64,000 nt of DNA. Origin: Bacillus bingmayongensis (GTDB lineage Bacteria > Bacillota > Bacilli > Bacillales > Bacillaceae_G). A model generated the notes under the pieces. The model did not search any database. It was not told the origin of the DNA and saw only the letters and a program-made list of their open reading frames with translations. The DNA lies in assembly GCF_000299035.1 (NCBI RefSeq), contig NZ_JH921519.1, positions 184,089 to 248,088 on the forward strand. The letters are read 5' to 3'. Every line of letters begins with the position of its first letter. Within the stretch, counting starts at the first letter, position 1. The translations under genes and the position numbers were made by a program. Of this stretch, positions 19,391 to 28,623 are shown one piece after another.

Positions 19391-19427
19391 AAAAAAAGCA
19401 CAAGGAAACTTCCCTGCGCTTTTCATA
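19391..19427 (-). terminator. Terminator downstream of the HxlR gene
   Basis: AAAGCGCAGGGAA and TTCCTTGTGCTTT form a stem with a tiny loop and seven T residues on the minus strand. Confidence 0.85.
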
Positions 19428-19437
19428 GAATCCTCTA

Positions 19438-19752
19438 TTATTTCACCCATTTTTCAGCCCAGTTTTGGACTTCATTCATAACACTTTCTAAAGCTTTTCC
19501 TTTGTCTGTTAATCCGTATTCGATTCTAACAGGTACTTCTGGATAAACATTACGTACAACTACACCTTCACTCTCTAATTCCTTTAAACGCTCCGACAAC
19601 ATACGATCACTCATATTTGGGATAATATCCGCAATTTCTCTAAATCGTTTCGGCTCTTCTAACAAAGATTTAATAATTAAACCCGTCCACTTTTTACTAA
19701 GCAGTGTAAAAGCCGACTCAAACTTTGGACATAAACAAGAATTATGCTCCAT
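19438..19752 (-). CDS. HxlR family winged-helix transcriptional regulator
   Basis: A 104-residue regulator of the HxlR class. The typical core KKWTGLIIKSLL..PKRFREI..IPNMSDRMLSERL spans residues 20-65. Two N-terminal cysteines (SCLCPKF, residues 5 and 7) resemble the redox-sensing Cys of YodB, HypR and relatives, so thiol stress is a reasonable but unproven signal. The ATG at MEHNS has a GGAGAGGTG site nine bases upstream. A longer reading to 19911 enters a repeat copy and is rejected. No divergent target gene adjoins it. Confidence 0.88.
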   Translation of the reverse strand: MEHNSCLCPKFESAFTLLSKKWTGLIIKSLLEEPKRFREIADIIPNMSDRMLSERLKELESEGVVVRNVYPEVPVRIEYGLTDKGKALESVMNEVQNWAEKWVK

Positions 19753-19822
19753 ATGTTTCACCTCTCCTTTATTATAAAATAGTTTCTTATAAAAAGTAAG
19801 CAATAAAACTTTCCTTATTTTT

Positions 19823-20006
19823 TTATAAATCCATTTTGATTTTCCAACATATAAATTGTGGCTATGAAGAACACAAGAAAACTTCCACTCATTTTCTCCT
19901 TCTGTTTTCACATAACATAGGGCTAAAACCGCTTCTATCCATCAGCGGATCCTCTCTCCCGCCTAAAAGGAATGGTTTTATGTCGGTCTTTCAATCCGTA
20001 TTTATA
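19823..20006. repeat. Dispersed repeat family B, copy 2
   Basis: Same order of blocks as copy 1: TTTATAAATCCATTTTGATT, GGCTATGAAGAACACA, CTCTCCCGCCTAAAAGG and a TTTATA end. It fills the space between the HxlR gene and the degV-family gene. Confidence 0.75.
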
Positions 20007-20065
20007 CAAGTTAAATTTTACCACTTTTAAATATTAACTTGTCAAATAGGCATACATATATCCGT

Positions 20066-20099
20066 AAAAAAACTCTCTACAAAAAGAGAGCTTTTACAC
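20066..20099 (-). terminator. Terminator downstream of the degV-family gene
   Basis: GCTCTC/GAGAGT stem with an AT-rich loop and seven T residues on the minus strand, just after the stop codon. Confidence 0.7.
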
Positions 20100-20104
20100 T
20101 TTTA

Positions 20105-20947
20105 TTATTTTGTATACCAACCTAGTCCTAATGATCCTTCTCCTAAATGCGTTCCAATTACAGCACCAAAATAACTGATGCGGATTGTAACATGGGGATA
20201 CTTTTCCTCTAACTCTCGCTGCCACTCTTTCGCTTCTTCTTCACGATTTGCATGAATAATAACAGCTTCCATTGGCATACCTTTACTCGCTTGTTCATCG
20301 AAGATTTCAACGATACGCTTTAGCGCCTTTTTGCGCGTGCGAATTTTTTCAAACGGAATAATAACTTTATCTCTAAAATATAAAACCGGCTTTACTTGTA
20401 ATAAGCTACCGATAAATGCTTGCGCGCTATTTAAACGGCCACCACGTTGCAAATGATGCAAGTCATCCACAACAAAATAAGCATCTATTGTTTGTTTCAT
20501 TTCATCAAATCTAGCTAAAATTTCTTCTGGCGCTTTTCCTTCGCTCACCATTTTTGCACCTTCACGCACATAAAAACCTTGTACTTCACAACTAATTTCA
20601 GAATCATACGTATATACGTCGATCCCTTCGACCATTTGTCCTGCTGTCGTTGCCGTTTGATACGTGCCACTAATTCCACTTGAAAGGTGGATACTAATAA
20701 CCGCATCGTACTCTTTTGATAATTCTTCAAATAGCTCCACGAATTTTCCAATTGCCGGTTGAGAAGTCTTTGGAAGTTCTTCATGTTCACGTACTTTCAC
20801 ATAAAAATCATCCGCTGTAATTTCTGCTTCTTCTTGATAAGAGTTCGTCCCAAAAATCACATTTAATGGAATCATATGTATATTGAGTTCTTCACGAATA
20901 TGCTTCGGTATATATGCTGTACTGTCCGTAACAATAGCTGTTCTCAT
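20105..20947 (-). CDS. DegV family fatty-acid-binding protein
   Basis: A 280-residue DegV protein with the family landmarks TDSTAYIP (residues 7-14), TSQPAIGKF near 60, SSGISGTYQTA near 88 and the C-terminal IGTHLGEGSLG. Members bind a long-chain fatty acid between two domains. Some (FakB) hand it to the FakA kinase to make acyl phosphate for phospholipids. No fakA gene is visible here. In B. subtilis a degV relative (yviA) also lies upstream of yvyE, which matches this context. Whether this copy is a FakB cannot be decided from sequence. Confidence 0.9.
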   Translation of the reverse strand: MRTAIVTDSTAYIPKHIREELNIHMIPLNVIFGTNSYQEEAEITADDFYVKVREHEELPKTSQPAIGKFVELFEELSKEYDAVISIHLSSGISGTYQTATTAGQMVEGIDVYTYDSEISCEVQGFYVREGAKMVSEGKAPEEILARFDEMKQTIDAYFVVDDLHHLQRGGRLNSAQAFIGSLLQVKPVLYFRDKVIIPFEKIRTRKKALKRIVEIFDEQASKGMPMEAVIIHANREEEAKEWQRELEEKYPHVTIRISYFGAVIGTHLGEGSLGLGWYTK

Positions 20948-21187
20948 TTTCGTACCTGCCTTATAAAAAAGTTTTTATTTCCTAATTTTACACGAAAATA
21001 GGAAAAGGTGCATTAATGTATGAAAAATGCCGGTTTAAGATTATAATCAACACTTGGGCAATTTACAACAAAAACATTATATTTATAATATAATTTGTTA
21101 TATTTCTACAAAAAATGTTTGAATCTGAAAACTAGCCCTTTTACAATAAAAAGTACTAGTTATTTTGAAAGATAGGGGCGTATACCA

Positions 21188-21829
21188 TTGCTATTACAAT
21201 ATTTAACAATCAAAGGCTACGGTGAGCACGAAATTGTCATTCAAAAGTCACGTTTTATTTGCTACGTGAGCCGAGCGAAAACAGAAGAAGAAGCTCAGGA
21301 ATTTATTCAAAAAATAAAGAAACAACACTGGAATGCAACGCATAACTGCTCTGCCTATTTAATTGGTGAACGCGATCAGATTCAAAAGGCAAATGATGAC
21401 GGTGAGCCGAGCGGAACTGCTGGTGTTCCTATTTTAGAAGTATTAAAAAAACGAGGTCTAAAAGATACAGTCGTTGTCGTCACACGTTATTTTGGTGGTA
21501 TCAAACTTGGTGCTGGCGGTTTAATTCGCGCATATGGAAAATGTACAAGCGAAGGGCTTAACCATGTGGGTATTGTAGAACGAAAACTAATGCGCATTAT
21601 AAAGACAGAAGTTGATTATACGCTGCTTGGTAAAGTTGAAAATGAATTACGTCACTCAGCCTACGCGATTAAAGATATACATTACCTAGAAAATGTGACA
21701 TTCGATACTTATGTAGAAGAAAATCAAAAACAAATTTTTACCGACTGGATTATTGAATTAACAAATGGGAAATGTACAATACAAGAAGACAATATGCTGT
21801 ACTTAGAACAAGACATTTCGCAACAATAA
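21188..21829 (+). CDS. yvyE: YigZ/IMPACT family protein (YvyE)
   Basis: A 213-residue UPF0029/IMPACT protein. The N-terminal domain carries the diagnostic KANDDGEPSGTAGVPIL near residues 63-79 and VTRYFGGIKLGAGGL near 98-112. A ferredoxin-like C-terminal domain follows. The family is widespread and its molecular role is poorly defined, with links to translation control in eukaryotes. Translation begins at TTG, with AGGGGC seven or more bases upstream, and this gives the family N-terminus. It is followed 25 bases later by a tagV-like gene on the same strand, the order also found in B. subtilis. Confidence 0.93.
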   Translation: MLLQYLTIKGYGEHEIVIQKSRFICYVSRAKTEEEAQEFIQKIKKQHWNATHNCSAYLIGERDQIQKANDDGEPSGTAGVPILEVLKKRGLKDTVVVVTRYFGGIKLGAGGLIRAYGKCTSEGLNHVGIVERKLMRIIKTEVDYTLLGKVENELRHSAYAIKDIHYLENVTFDTYVEENQKQIFTDWIIELTNGKCTIQEDNMLYLEQDISQQ

Positions 21830-21854
21830 CATATAATTTAAAAGGAGATTATGT

Positions 21855-22967
21855 ATGGAAGAGCGTTATCATCATCTCCAGAAGAGAAGAATTAAAAAGA
21901 AGCGTCGACGTAGATTTTTCGTCTATCTCATTGTTATAGGCCTAATCAGTAGCGTAGGACTCTTCATGTTTACCTCCTATTCTTCTCTCATGGAGATGTA
22001 TAGTGGCTTTACTCGTGATAAATCAAATTTACGCGTGGAAGATGTAGAAATTACAAAAGAACCTTTCAGCGTCCTTATTATGGGAATTGAAGATTATGCA
22101 ACCGATGGACAAAATGGACGAACAGATTCACTTATGTTCGCAACAATTAACCCAAAAACAAAAAATGTTTCACTCATGAGTATTCCACGTGATTCACGTG
22201 TTACGATTGCTGGAAAAAATAAAAAAGACAAGATTAACGCAGCACATGCTTATGGCGGAGAAAAAATGGCATTAGAAACAGTCGAGAGTTTTTTACACGT
22301 TCCTGTTGACCATTATATTAAAATTGATTTCAAGGGCTTTAAAGGCATTGTTGATGCCGTTGGTGGCATTACAGTTGATGTTCCTTTCGATTTCGAGGAA
22401 CGATCTGATATAGATTACTACAAGCTGATTCAATTTAAACAAGGAAGACAAGAATTAAATGGTGAAGAAGCACTAGCTTATGTTCGTATGCGAAAACAAG
22501 ATCCAAATGGAGATTACGGCCGCGCTACAAGACAACGACAAGTACTTGCTGCAGTCGCCCACAAACTAAATTCCACTTCCACAGTCTTTAAGATTAAAGA
22601 CTTAGCAGAGGTCGTTGGAAAATATGTAAAAACTGATATACCTGTCTCTGATGGGCTTGCCTTATATAATAAGTTATCTGGATTCGACCCTTCTAACATA
22701 CAAACGCTTAAATTAGAAGGTGAAGATAAAAAACTAAACGGTATTTATTACTTTATTCCAGATGAAGTGAACGTCCAAACTGTTCGTAATGAAATTTTGA
22801 AAAACTTAGGACAAGAAACAACAAACACGGATTCTACAACCAATACAGATACAAATTCTAATTCTGATAAGAATTCAACAAATTCATCCTCTAAGAATAA
22901 AGGAGAGGAACTTCCGTCTACGGACGCAAACGCGGAATGGTTAATGCGAAATCATCAGCAAAATTAA
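21855..22967 (+). CDS. tagV: LytR-CpsA-Psr family teichoic-acid ligase (TagV-like)
   Basis: A 370-residue LCP protein. It has a basic cytoplasmic head, one membrane anchor (about residues 23-45), and an extracellular LCP domain (about 75-230) with the conserved RTDSLMFATINPKT, SIPRDSRV and DFKGFKGIVDAVGGI. It ends in an Asn/Ser/Thr-rich tail. LCP enzymes move anionic polymers from undecaprenyl pyrophosphate to peptidoglycan. The neighbours yvyE (upstream) and, further on, tagO match the B. subtilis yvyE-yvhJ(tagV)-tagO region, hence the symbol; TagT/U/V are partly redundant so the exact paralogue is less certain. AAAGGAG lies before the ATG. Confidence 0.85.
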   Translation: MEERYHHLQKRRIKKKRRRRFFVYLIVIGLISSVGLFMFTSYSSLMEMYSGFTRDKSNLRVEDVEITKEPFSVLIMGIEDYATDGQNGRTDSLMFATINPKTKNVSLMSIPRDSRVTIAGKNKKDKINAAHAYGGEKMALETVESFLHVPVDHYIKIDFKGFKGIVDAVGGITVDVPFDFEERSDIDYYKLIQFKQGRQELNGEEALAYVRMRKQDPNGDYGRATRQRQVLAAVAHKLNSTSTVFKIKDLAEVVGKYVKTDIPVSDGLALYNKLSGFDPSNIQTLKLEGEDKKLNGIYYFIPDEVNVQTVRNEILKNLGQETTNTDSTTNTDTNSNSDKNSTNSSSKNKGEELPSTDANAEWLMRNHQQN

Positions 22968-22977
22968 AGACTGAAAA

Positions 22978-23026
22978 GAAAAGAGCCACTCCCTCTATCA
23001 ACAGATATGAGGAGCGGCTCTTTTTA
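22978..23026. terminator. Bidirectional terminator between tagV and mnaA
   Basis: AAGAGCCACTCC and GGAGCGGCTCTT form a stem with one mismatch, with T-runs on both strands. It separates two convergent genes. Confidence 0.85.
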
Positions 23027-23027
23027 C

Positions 23028-24146
23028 TTACTTTTTATTAAAATATTGTAAAATTGCTTCTACAATACGCTCTGAAGCAAGACCGTCACCGTAAGGATTA
23101 GATGCTTGCGCCATTTTGTCATGCGCTTCTTTGTTAGATAACAATTCATCTGCAAGTGTGAAGATTGTTTCTTCGTCTGTACCTGCTAATTTTAACGTAC
23201 CTGCTTCAATACCTTCTGGACGCTCTGTCGTATCACGAAGAACAAGAACTGGTACACCAAGAGAAGGCGCTTCCTCTTGTACACCACCAGAATCTGTTAG
23301 CATTAAATATGAACGTGCTGCAACATTATGGAAATCAATTACATCTAGCGGTTCAATTAAATGAATGCGGTTATGATCTCCCAAAATATCGTTAGCTGTT
23401 TCACGTACAACAGGATTCATGTGAACTGGATATACAACTTGTACATCTTCGTACTTTTCAACAAGGCGTTTAATTGCACGGAACATATTGCGCATTGGTT
23501 CACCTAAATTTTCACGGCGATGTGCTGTCATAAGTACAAGTCGGTCATTTCCAAGCTTCTCTAGTACTGGATGACTATACTCTTCTTTTACTGTCGTTTT
23601 TAAGGCATCAATTGCTGTGTTTCCTGTTACGAAAATACGAGATTCATCTTTATTTTCTTGTTGCAAGTTCGTTGCTGATTTTGCTGTAGGAGAGAAATGA
23701 AGATCTGCCATTACACCTGTTAATTGACGGTTCATTTCCTCCGGATATGGAGAATATTTATCCCATGTACGAAGTCCAGCTTCAACATGACCGATTGGAA
23801 TTTGATTATAGAAAGCAGCAAGGCTCGCAATAAAAGTAGTTGTTGTATCACCATGTACAAGAACGATATGTGGCTTTGCTTCCTTCATTACTTTATCTAA
23901 ACCCTCTAAACCACGTGTTGTAATATCAATTAATGTTTGACGGTCTTTCATGATATTCAAATCAAAATCTGGCGTAATACCAAAGATATCCAATACTTGA
24001 TCTAGCATTTGACGATGCTGCGCTGTCACTGTCACAATTGATTCAATTTGCTCAGGATGTTTTTGCAACTCTAACACAAGAGGTGCCATTTTAATCGCTT
24101 CTGGACGTGTTCCAAAAATCGTCATTACTTTTAAACGTTCAGTCAT
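23028..24146 (-). CDS. mnaA: UDP-N-acetylglucosamine 2-epimerase
   Basis: A 372-residue non-hydrolysing UDP-GlcNAc 2-epimerase (WecB/MnaA). Landmarks are IFGTRPEAIKMAP near residue 10, HGDTTTTF near 98, HVEAGLRT near 119, MTAHRRENLG near 208 and DSGGVQEEAPSLG near 288. It makes UDP-ManNAc for the wall teichoic acid linkage unit or other surface polymers. That fits with tagO and the LCP gene close by. The gene is monocistronic and converges on tagV. Confidence 0.95.
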   Translation of the reverse strand: MTERLKVMTIFGTRPEAIKMAPLVLELQKHPEQIESIVTVTAQHRQMLDQVLDIFGITPDFDLNIMKDRQTLIDITTRGLEGLDKVMKEAKPHIVLVHGDTTTTFIASLAAFYNQIPIGHVEAGLRTWDKYSPYPEEMNRQLTGVMADLHFSPTAKSATNLQQENKDESRIFVTGNTAIDALKTTVKEEYSHPVLEKLGNDRLVLMTAHRRENLGEPMRNMFRAIKRLVEKYEDVQVVYPVHMNPVVRETANDILGDHNRIHLIEPLDVIDFHNVAARSYLMLTDSGGVQEEAPSLGVPVLVLRDTTERPEGIEAGTLKLAGTDEETIFTLADELLSNKEAHDKMAQASNPYGDGLASERIVEAILQYFNKK

Positions 24147-24184
24147 TTCACTACCTCTTTTCTTTCACTAGTTACAATATCTGC

Positions 24185-24378
24185 TATATAAATACAAGTT
24201 GAAAAATCGACATAAACCCTTTTTTAGGTGGGAGAGAGCGTCCAGCCATGCATAGAAGCGGTCAGACCCTTTTTTAGCCCCATGCCAAGTGAAAACAAAA
24301 GGAGAAAACGAGTAGAGATCTCTTTTTGTTTTCATAACCACGATTTATATGCAAGCAAATCAACATAGATTTATATAG
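24185..24378. repeat. Dispersed repeat family B, copy 3 (inverted)
   Basis: Reverse orientation relative to copies 1, 2 and 4: begins TATATAAATACAAGTTGAAA, contains TTTTTTAGGTGGGAGAGAGC and ends ATAGATTTATATAG. It lies upstream of mnaA. Confidence 0.75.
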
Positions 24379-24436
24379 TATTGTTGCACTCACCATTATA
24401 TATGAGAATACAAAAGGACAAAAGAAAGCGTTCTTA

Positions 24437-24517
24437 ATAAAGTGAAACTTTAATCAGTGGGGGGTTCTTCATTCCCACTGATTATTAGCCCGCACCAATC
24501 GAGCTTTTACGGGATAA
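24437..24517. repeat. Dispersed repeat family A, copy 3, overlapping the ugd 3' end
   Basis: AATAAAGTGAAACTTTAATC with G-run, C-run and ATTATTAGCCC blocks. It extends into the ugd coding sequence and supplies its stop codon. Confidence 0.8.
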
Positions 24518-25836
24518 ACGATAGAACATTTCCTATTACGAACGCTTTTTCTCCCAACAGAATAGTAATCCATTCTGTGTTTCTCAACATCCTTCCCAGT
24601 ATAACAATTTCTCCCATCAAATAAAATAGGTTCACGCATAAGTTTCACATACCTGTCTAATGGATACGTTCGTATACATTCCCAGTCGGTTACAATAAAA
24701 ACTGCTTCTGCCCCCGTGACTGCCTCGTCTAAATTCGTTGTATATTTTATTTCATCTCTAAACAACTGCTGCACATGCAAAATAGCCTGTGGATCATATG
24801 CAATTACATTTGCCCCCATCCCTACTAACTCTTTTATAATAAGAAGAGACGGAGCTTCCCTAATATCATCTGTATTTGGCTTAAAGGCCGTTCCTAACAC
24901 GGCAACCTGCTTCTCTCTCATATCCATTACGCTTCTCGCTTTCCGAACAAGCAACATTTGTTGTTTGTTATTTACTTCAATTACTGCTTTTAACAACCTA
25001 AAATCATGTGCAACATTACCTGCAATTTGGACGAGAGCATTTGTATCTTTTGGAAAACATGATCCTCCATAACCAATACCCGCCTGTAAGAAGTGAGAAC
25101 CGATTCGCCGATCCATTCCCATGCCACTTGCTACTTCTAACACATCTGCGCCCACTTTCTCACATATGTTAGAAATTTCATTTATGAAACTAATTTTCGT
25201 AGCTAAAAAAGCATTTGAAGCATATTTAATCATTTCAGCACTGCGGATGTCTGTAACAAACGTTTCAATTAGCAGCTTACTGTATAACTTCTCTACCTTT
25301 TGTGCAATTTCTTCTGTCTCCGCTCCTATAACGATGCGATCACCATGAAAAAAATCATGTATACCAGAACCTTCCCGTAAAAATTCTGGATTAGCTACCA
25401 TATGTATAATATGTCGCCCTTGCAGCTTCTCCTGAATCCATTCTTTCATTTGATCGTTCGTGCCTACAGGAACCGTACTTTTTGTAATCACAATTACATC
25501 TGAATTTGTATATATACCAATGTCATAACAAGCATTGCGAATATATGTTAAATCTGCCATTCCATCCGGTAAAGATGGTGTTCCTACCGCAACAAATATG
25601 AAATCTACATGTTTAAATGCCTCTGTTTGACTTGATGTAAATGCTAGCAGCCTTTCTTGGATTGCTGCATCTACTAATTGCCCTAGACCAGGTTCATAAA
25701 TCGGCATTTCCCCTTGCTTCATTCGCGCGATTTTCTCTTGATCTATATCAAAACAAGTAACATAATGACCTAATGTCGCTAATCCTACCCCAGTAATTAA
25801 GCCAACATATCCAGTACCTATCACTGTAATTTTCAT
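24469..25836 (-). CDS. ugd: UDP-glucose 6-dehydrogenase with repeat-derived C-terminus
   Basis: A 455-residue UDP-glucose/GDP-mannose dehydrogenase. It has the NAD-binding GTGYVGLITG at residue 7, a central dimer helix, the catalytic cysteine in GYGGSCFPKDT near 262 and a C-terminal UDP-binding domain with TAFKPNTDDIREAPS. It oxidises UDP-glucose to UDP-glucuronate for acidic surface polymers and resembles TuaD. The last roughly 14 residues (VKARLVRANNQWE) are encoded by a dispersed repeat; the same peptide can be read from the equivalent strand of other copies. The enzyme core is complete, so activity is probably kept. No other polymer genes flank it. Confidence 0.93.
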   Translation of the reverse strand: MKITVIGTGYVGLITGVGLATLGHYVTCFDIDQEKIARMKQGEMPIYEPGLGQLVDAAIQERLLAFTSSQTEAFKHVDFIFVAVGTPSLPDGMADLTYIRNACYDIGIYTNSDVIVITKSTVPVGTNDQMKEWIQEKLQGRHIIHMVANPEFLREGSGIHDFFHGDRIVIGAETEEIAQKVEKLYSKLLIETFVTDIRSAEMIKYASNAFLATKISFINEISNICEKVGADVLEVASGMGMDRRIGSHFLQAGIGYGGSCFPKDTNALVQIAGNVAHDFRLLKAVIEVNNKQQMLLVRKARSVMDMREKQVAVLGTAFKPNTDDIREAPSLLIIKELVGMGANVIAYDPQAILHVQQLFRDEIKYTTNLDEAVTGAEAVFIVTDWECIRTYPLDRYVKLMREPILFDGRNCYTGKDVEKHRMDYYSVGRKSVRNRKCSIVYPVKARLVRANNQWE

Positions 25837-26515
25837 TAGATTTTCCGCACAGGATACTTTAAATTTTTATAAGAATATTGTATGAAAGTAGAAAGACAAG
25901 AAATGTACATCTTTTGTAATTGAAAACTCTCCTGTGCTTCCCCCTTTCATACTAAAAATGAATATAAGGCAATGTCTTTCACGTACTCTTTTTTCCATAT
26001 TAAAACAGGAATTTGCTAAATGAGATATCATGCGAGCTCTTACTCCCTATTATATGAGACGTCTGCTCTCTTCTTTTTTAAGATTTTGTAAAATAACGCT
26101 CTTCATTTGAACATTTTTCTTTACAAACCGCTTTATTACTGGCGCATTTCATGTTTCCATATTTTAACGCGAAACGTACGTATTTTAACGTGCAACACTT
26201 ATAGTAAAGAAAACCGGTCACATCCTACCATCCCTACTAGGAAAAGACTTATATGTAAATGTCATAAATTTGTACCACAGTTTAAAAACTATGCGATACA
26301 AGTTAATGATAAGATATATTATAACCTTCTTGTACGACATCGTATTTATTATAAATTTGTCATATGTTTTATCTCTTTCCAATTACAGTGAATAGAAAAA
26401 AAGATTGAATTCTAATCTTTTTGTGATACCATATGTTATGAGCCTGCAAACAAACATCATAATTTTCAGATAAATTCTTTAAAAACTACGTTAAAATATA
26501 AAAGGTGGGGTATTA
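25837..26515. other. Intergenic region between ugd and tagO, no gene seen
   Basis: About 680 bases between divergent genes, expected to hold both promoters. Two direct TATTTTAACG units occur near 26160-26190, about two helical turns apart. A 94-codon plus-strand frame lacks a ribosome site and a recognisable product. Confidence 0.5.
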
Positions 26516-27589
26516 ATGGACTCACAAGTGATTTATGCCGTTTTGGCATCTTTCATTACCGTATTAGTCGTTACTCCTTTCGTCATCAAATTAGCATTTA
26601 AAATCGGAGCGACTGATAAGCCAAACGCACGTAAAGTACACCAAAAAATCATGCCTCGTCTAGGTGGACTGGCAATTTTTATTGGTGTAGCTGTTGGATT
26701 CTTTGTTAGTGGATTATATGAACAAAGGATGCTATCAATTAGTTTAGGTGCTGTCATCATTGTCATTATCGGTATTTTAGATGACATGTATGAATTATCA
26801 GCAAAAGTAAAATTCGGTGGACAACTAGTAGTTGCTGCACTCATCGCAAAGAGTCAATTATTAGTACAAGTGCTGTATATTCCATTCTTAGGAGATACTG
26901 AACTGGGAATACTTGCATATCCAATTACAATATTCTGGATTGTAGGTATTACAAATGCGATTAACTTAATTGATGGATTAGATGGACTTTCTGCAGGAAT
27001 TTCATCCATTGTCCTTGCAACGTTAGCATATATGGCCTTTACTAGTCCGATTGGTACTGGTGCTGTCATTATTCTACCGCTTGCTCTAATTGCACTTGCA
27101 AGTACACTTGGATTTTTATTCTATAACTTCCATCCAGCCAAAATTTTCATGGGTGATACAGGAGCATTATTCTTAGGATATTGTATTTCTGTTATATCGT
27201 TACTTGGATTATACAAAAGCGTAACGTTATTCAGCTTTATTGTTCCAATTATCATTTTAGGTGTACCGGTCTTCGATACAACATTTGCGATTATCAGACG
27301 AATCGTGAATAAAAAACCAATTTCTGCACCAGATAAATCGCACTTACATCATCGTCTATTAGCAATGGGCTTCTCTCATCGCACGACGGTACTTATCATT
27401 TACGCATTTGGTATTTTCTTTAGCGTAAATGCAATTATTTTCTCTAGTGCAACATTGTGGTTATCCATTATCCTTCTATTTGCTTTAATTTTCTTTACTG
27501 AAATCGTAGCAGAAGTAATCGGTCTTGTGCACGAACGTTACAAACCAATTATTTCCTTCTATAAAAAAGTGAAAAAACGCGAAGAATAA
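26516..27589 (+). CDS. tagO: Undecaprenyl-phosphate GlcNAc-1-phosphate transferase TagO
   Basis: A 357-residue MraY/WecA family enzyme with about eleven membrane segments. It shows the catalytic aspartates in DDMYEL near residue 84, the NAINLIDGLDGLSAG loop near 144-158, the FMGDTGALFLG motif near 213 and the SHLHHRLLAMG loop near 280. It begins wall teichoic acid synthesis by moving GlcNAc-1-phosphate from UDP-GlcNAc to undecaprenyl phosphate at the inner membrane face. AAAAGGTGGGG lies before the ATG. A strong terminator follows, so the gene is monocistronic. Confidence 0.94.
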   Translation: MDSQVIYAVLASFITVLVVTPFVIKLAFKIGATDKPNARKVHQKIMPRLGGLAIFIGVAVGFFVSGLYEQRMLSISLGAVIIVIIGILDDMYELSAKVKFGGQLVVAALIAKSQLLVQVLYIPFLGDTELGILAYPITIFWIVGITNAINLIDGLDGLSAGISSIVLATLAYMAFTSPIGTGAVIILPLALIALASTLGFLFYNFHPAKIFMGDTGALFLGYCISVISLLGLYKSVTLFSFIVPIIILGVPVFDTTFAIIRRIVNKKPISAPDKSHLHHRLLAMGFSHRTTVLIIYAFGIFFSVNAIIFSSATLWLSIILLFALIFFTEIVAEVIGLVHERYKPIISFYKKVKKREE

Positions 27590-27621
27590 CTGTAGTATAG
27601 CCTTCACTAGCAAAAAATATT

Positions 27622-27664
27622 CAAATAGCACTCTTTCTTTTTAGAAAGGGTGCTATTTTTTATT
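27622..27664 (+). terminator. Terminator downstream of tagO
   Basis: AAATAGCACTCTTTC pairs with GAAAGGGTGCTATTT around a 6-nt loop, followed by T residues. Confidence 0.88.
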
Positions 27665-27782
27665 TCCAGAATATAGTTTGTTTGAGAGTTCTTCTATTGG
27701 AGAAAGATATAAATATTAAAGAGGATAAGGAGAAAACGATCTTAATTCCTTCTTCATGACTGTTAGACTGAGGGTGAGTATT

Positions 27783-28520
27783 ATGATGAAGCAAATGTTT
27801 CAATGTATTATTATATGCTTGAGTATTACTACATGTTCGATATCTTATACTGAAGCAGCCGCTAACTCCCCACTTATACATGACTCTATGATTCAAGACG
27901 CGGCTCTTCCGCAAAAAATTGCATACTTAACATTTGATGATGGACCAAACAAGTACACATCACAAATTTTAAACATTTTAAAACAAAAACAGGGAAAGGC
28001 AACCTTCTTTGTAATTGGTGGCAAAGTTTCACATTACCCACAAACAATGAAACGTTTAATTAAGGAGGGCCATTATATTGGGCTGCATAGCATGTCTCAT
28101 GACGTGAAACGTCTATATACTGGTGATCCCTCCGCTTTAATTACCGAAATGGAACAAACCCGTTCAATTGTCCGCCGTACAACAAATTTGAATACACACC
28201 TAGTTCGCGTTCCATATGGTAGTATGCCTTATTTAAAAAAGAATTATCGTGATGCACTTGTTTCTGCTCGGTACAAAATGTGGGATTGGACAATCGATAC
28301 ATATGACTGGAAAAGTTATCATAATCCTTCTGCTATACTAGAGCGAGTTATGAACCAAAGCGACGAACAAGTTGAAGTTATTTTAATGCATGAGTCTAGC
28401 GTCACAGTGAAAATTCTTCCAAAGGTAATTGACTACCTGAAGGAAAAAGGATACACACTTCTTCCTTATAATCCTTCCTCCCATTTAGAAGTAAACTTCT
28501 GGAAGGACACAAGATTGTAA
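27783..28520 (+). CDS. Secreted polysaccharide deacetylase (NodB domain)
   Basis: A 245-residue CE4 deacetylase with a signal peptide (to about residue 27) and a NodB domain. Metal and catalytic residues appear in LTFDDGPNKYT (about 44-54), LHSMSHD (H-x(3)-H-type site near 100), RVPYGS and ILMHES near the end. The family removes acetyl groups from peptidoglycan or other GlcNAc/MurNAc polymers. B. cereus carries many paralogues, so the substrate is not assignable. The ATG at MMKQMF is preferred because GAGGGTGAG lies just upstream; a reading from 27756 covers that site. A weak hairpin follows the stop. Confidence 0.85.
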   Translation: MMKQMFQCIIICLSITTCSISYTEAAANSPLIHDSMIQDAALPQKIAYLTFDDGPNKYTSQILNILKQKQGKATFFVIGGKVSHYPQTMKRLIKEGHYIGLHSMSHDVKRLYTGDPSALITEMEQTRSIVRRTTNLNTHLVRVPYGSMPYLKKNYRDALVSARYKMWDWTIDTYDWKSYHNPSAILERVMNQSDEQVEVILMHESSVTVKILPKVIDYLKEKGYTLLPYNPSSHLEVNFWKDTRL

Positions 28521-28623
28521 CAGCTTTAGTATAATACTGGGGCTGTTTATTCTTTTTCTCTTCCCACACTTCCCATTTTTGTGTAAAATTTTAAATAGTG
28601 ATGAAGTTTCGAGGTGGAGAAAA

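Noticed and set aside
26107-26391. 94-codon plus-strand frame between ugd and tagO
   Set aside because: No ribosome site and unlikely residue composition; it lies in the promoter interval of two divergent genes.
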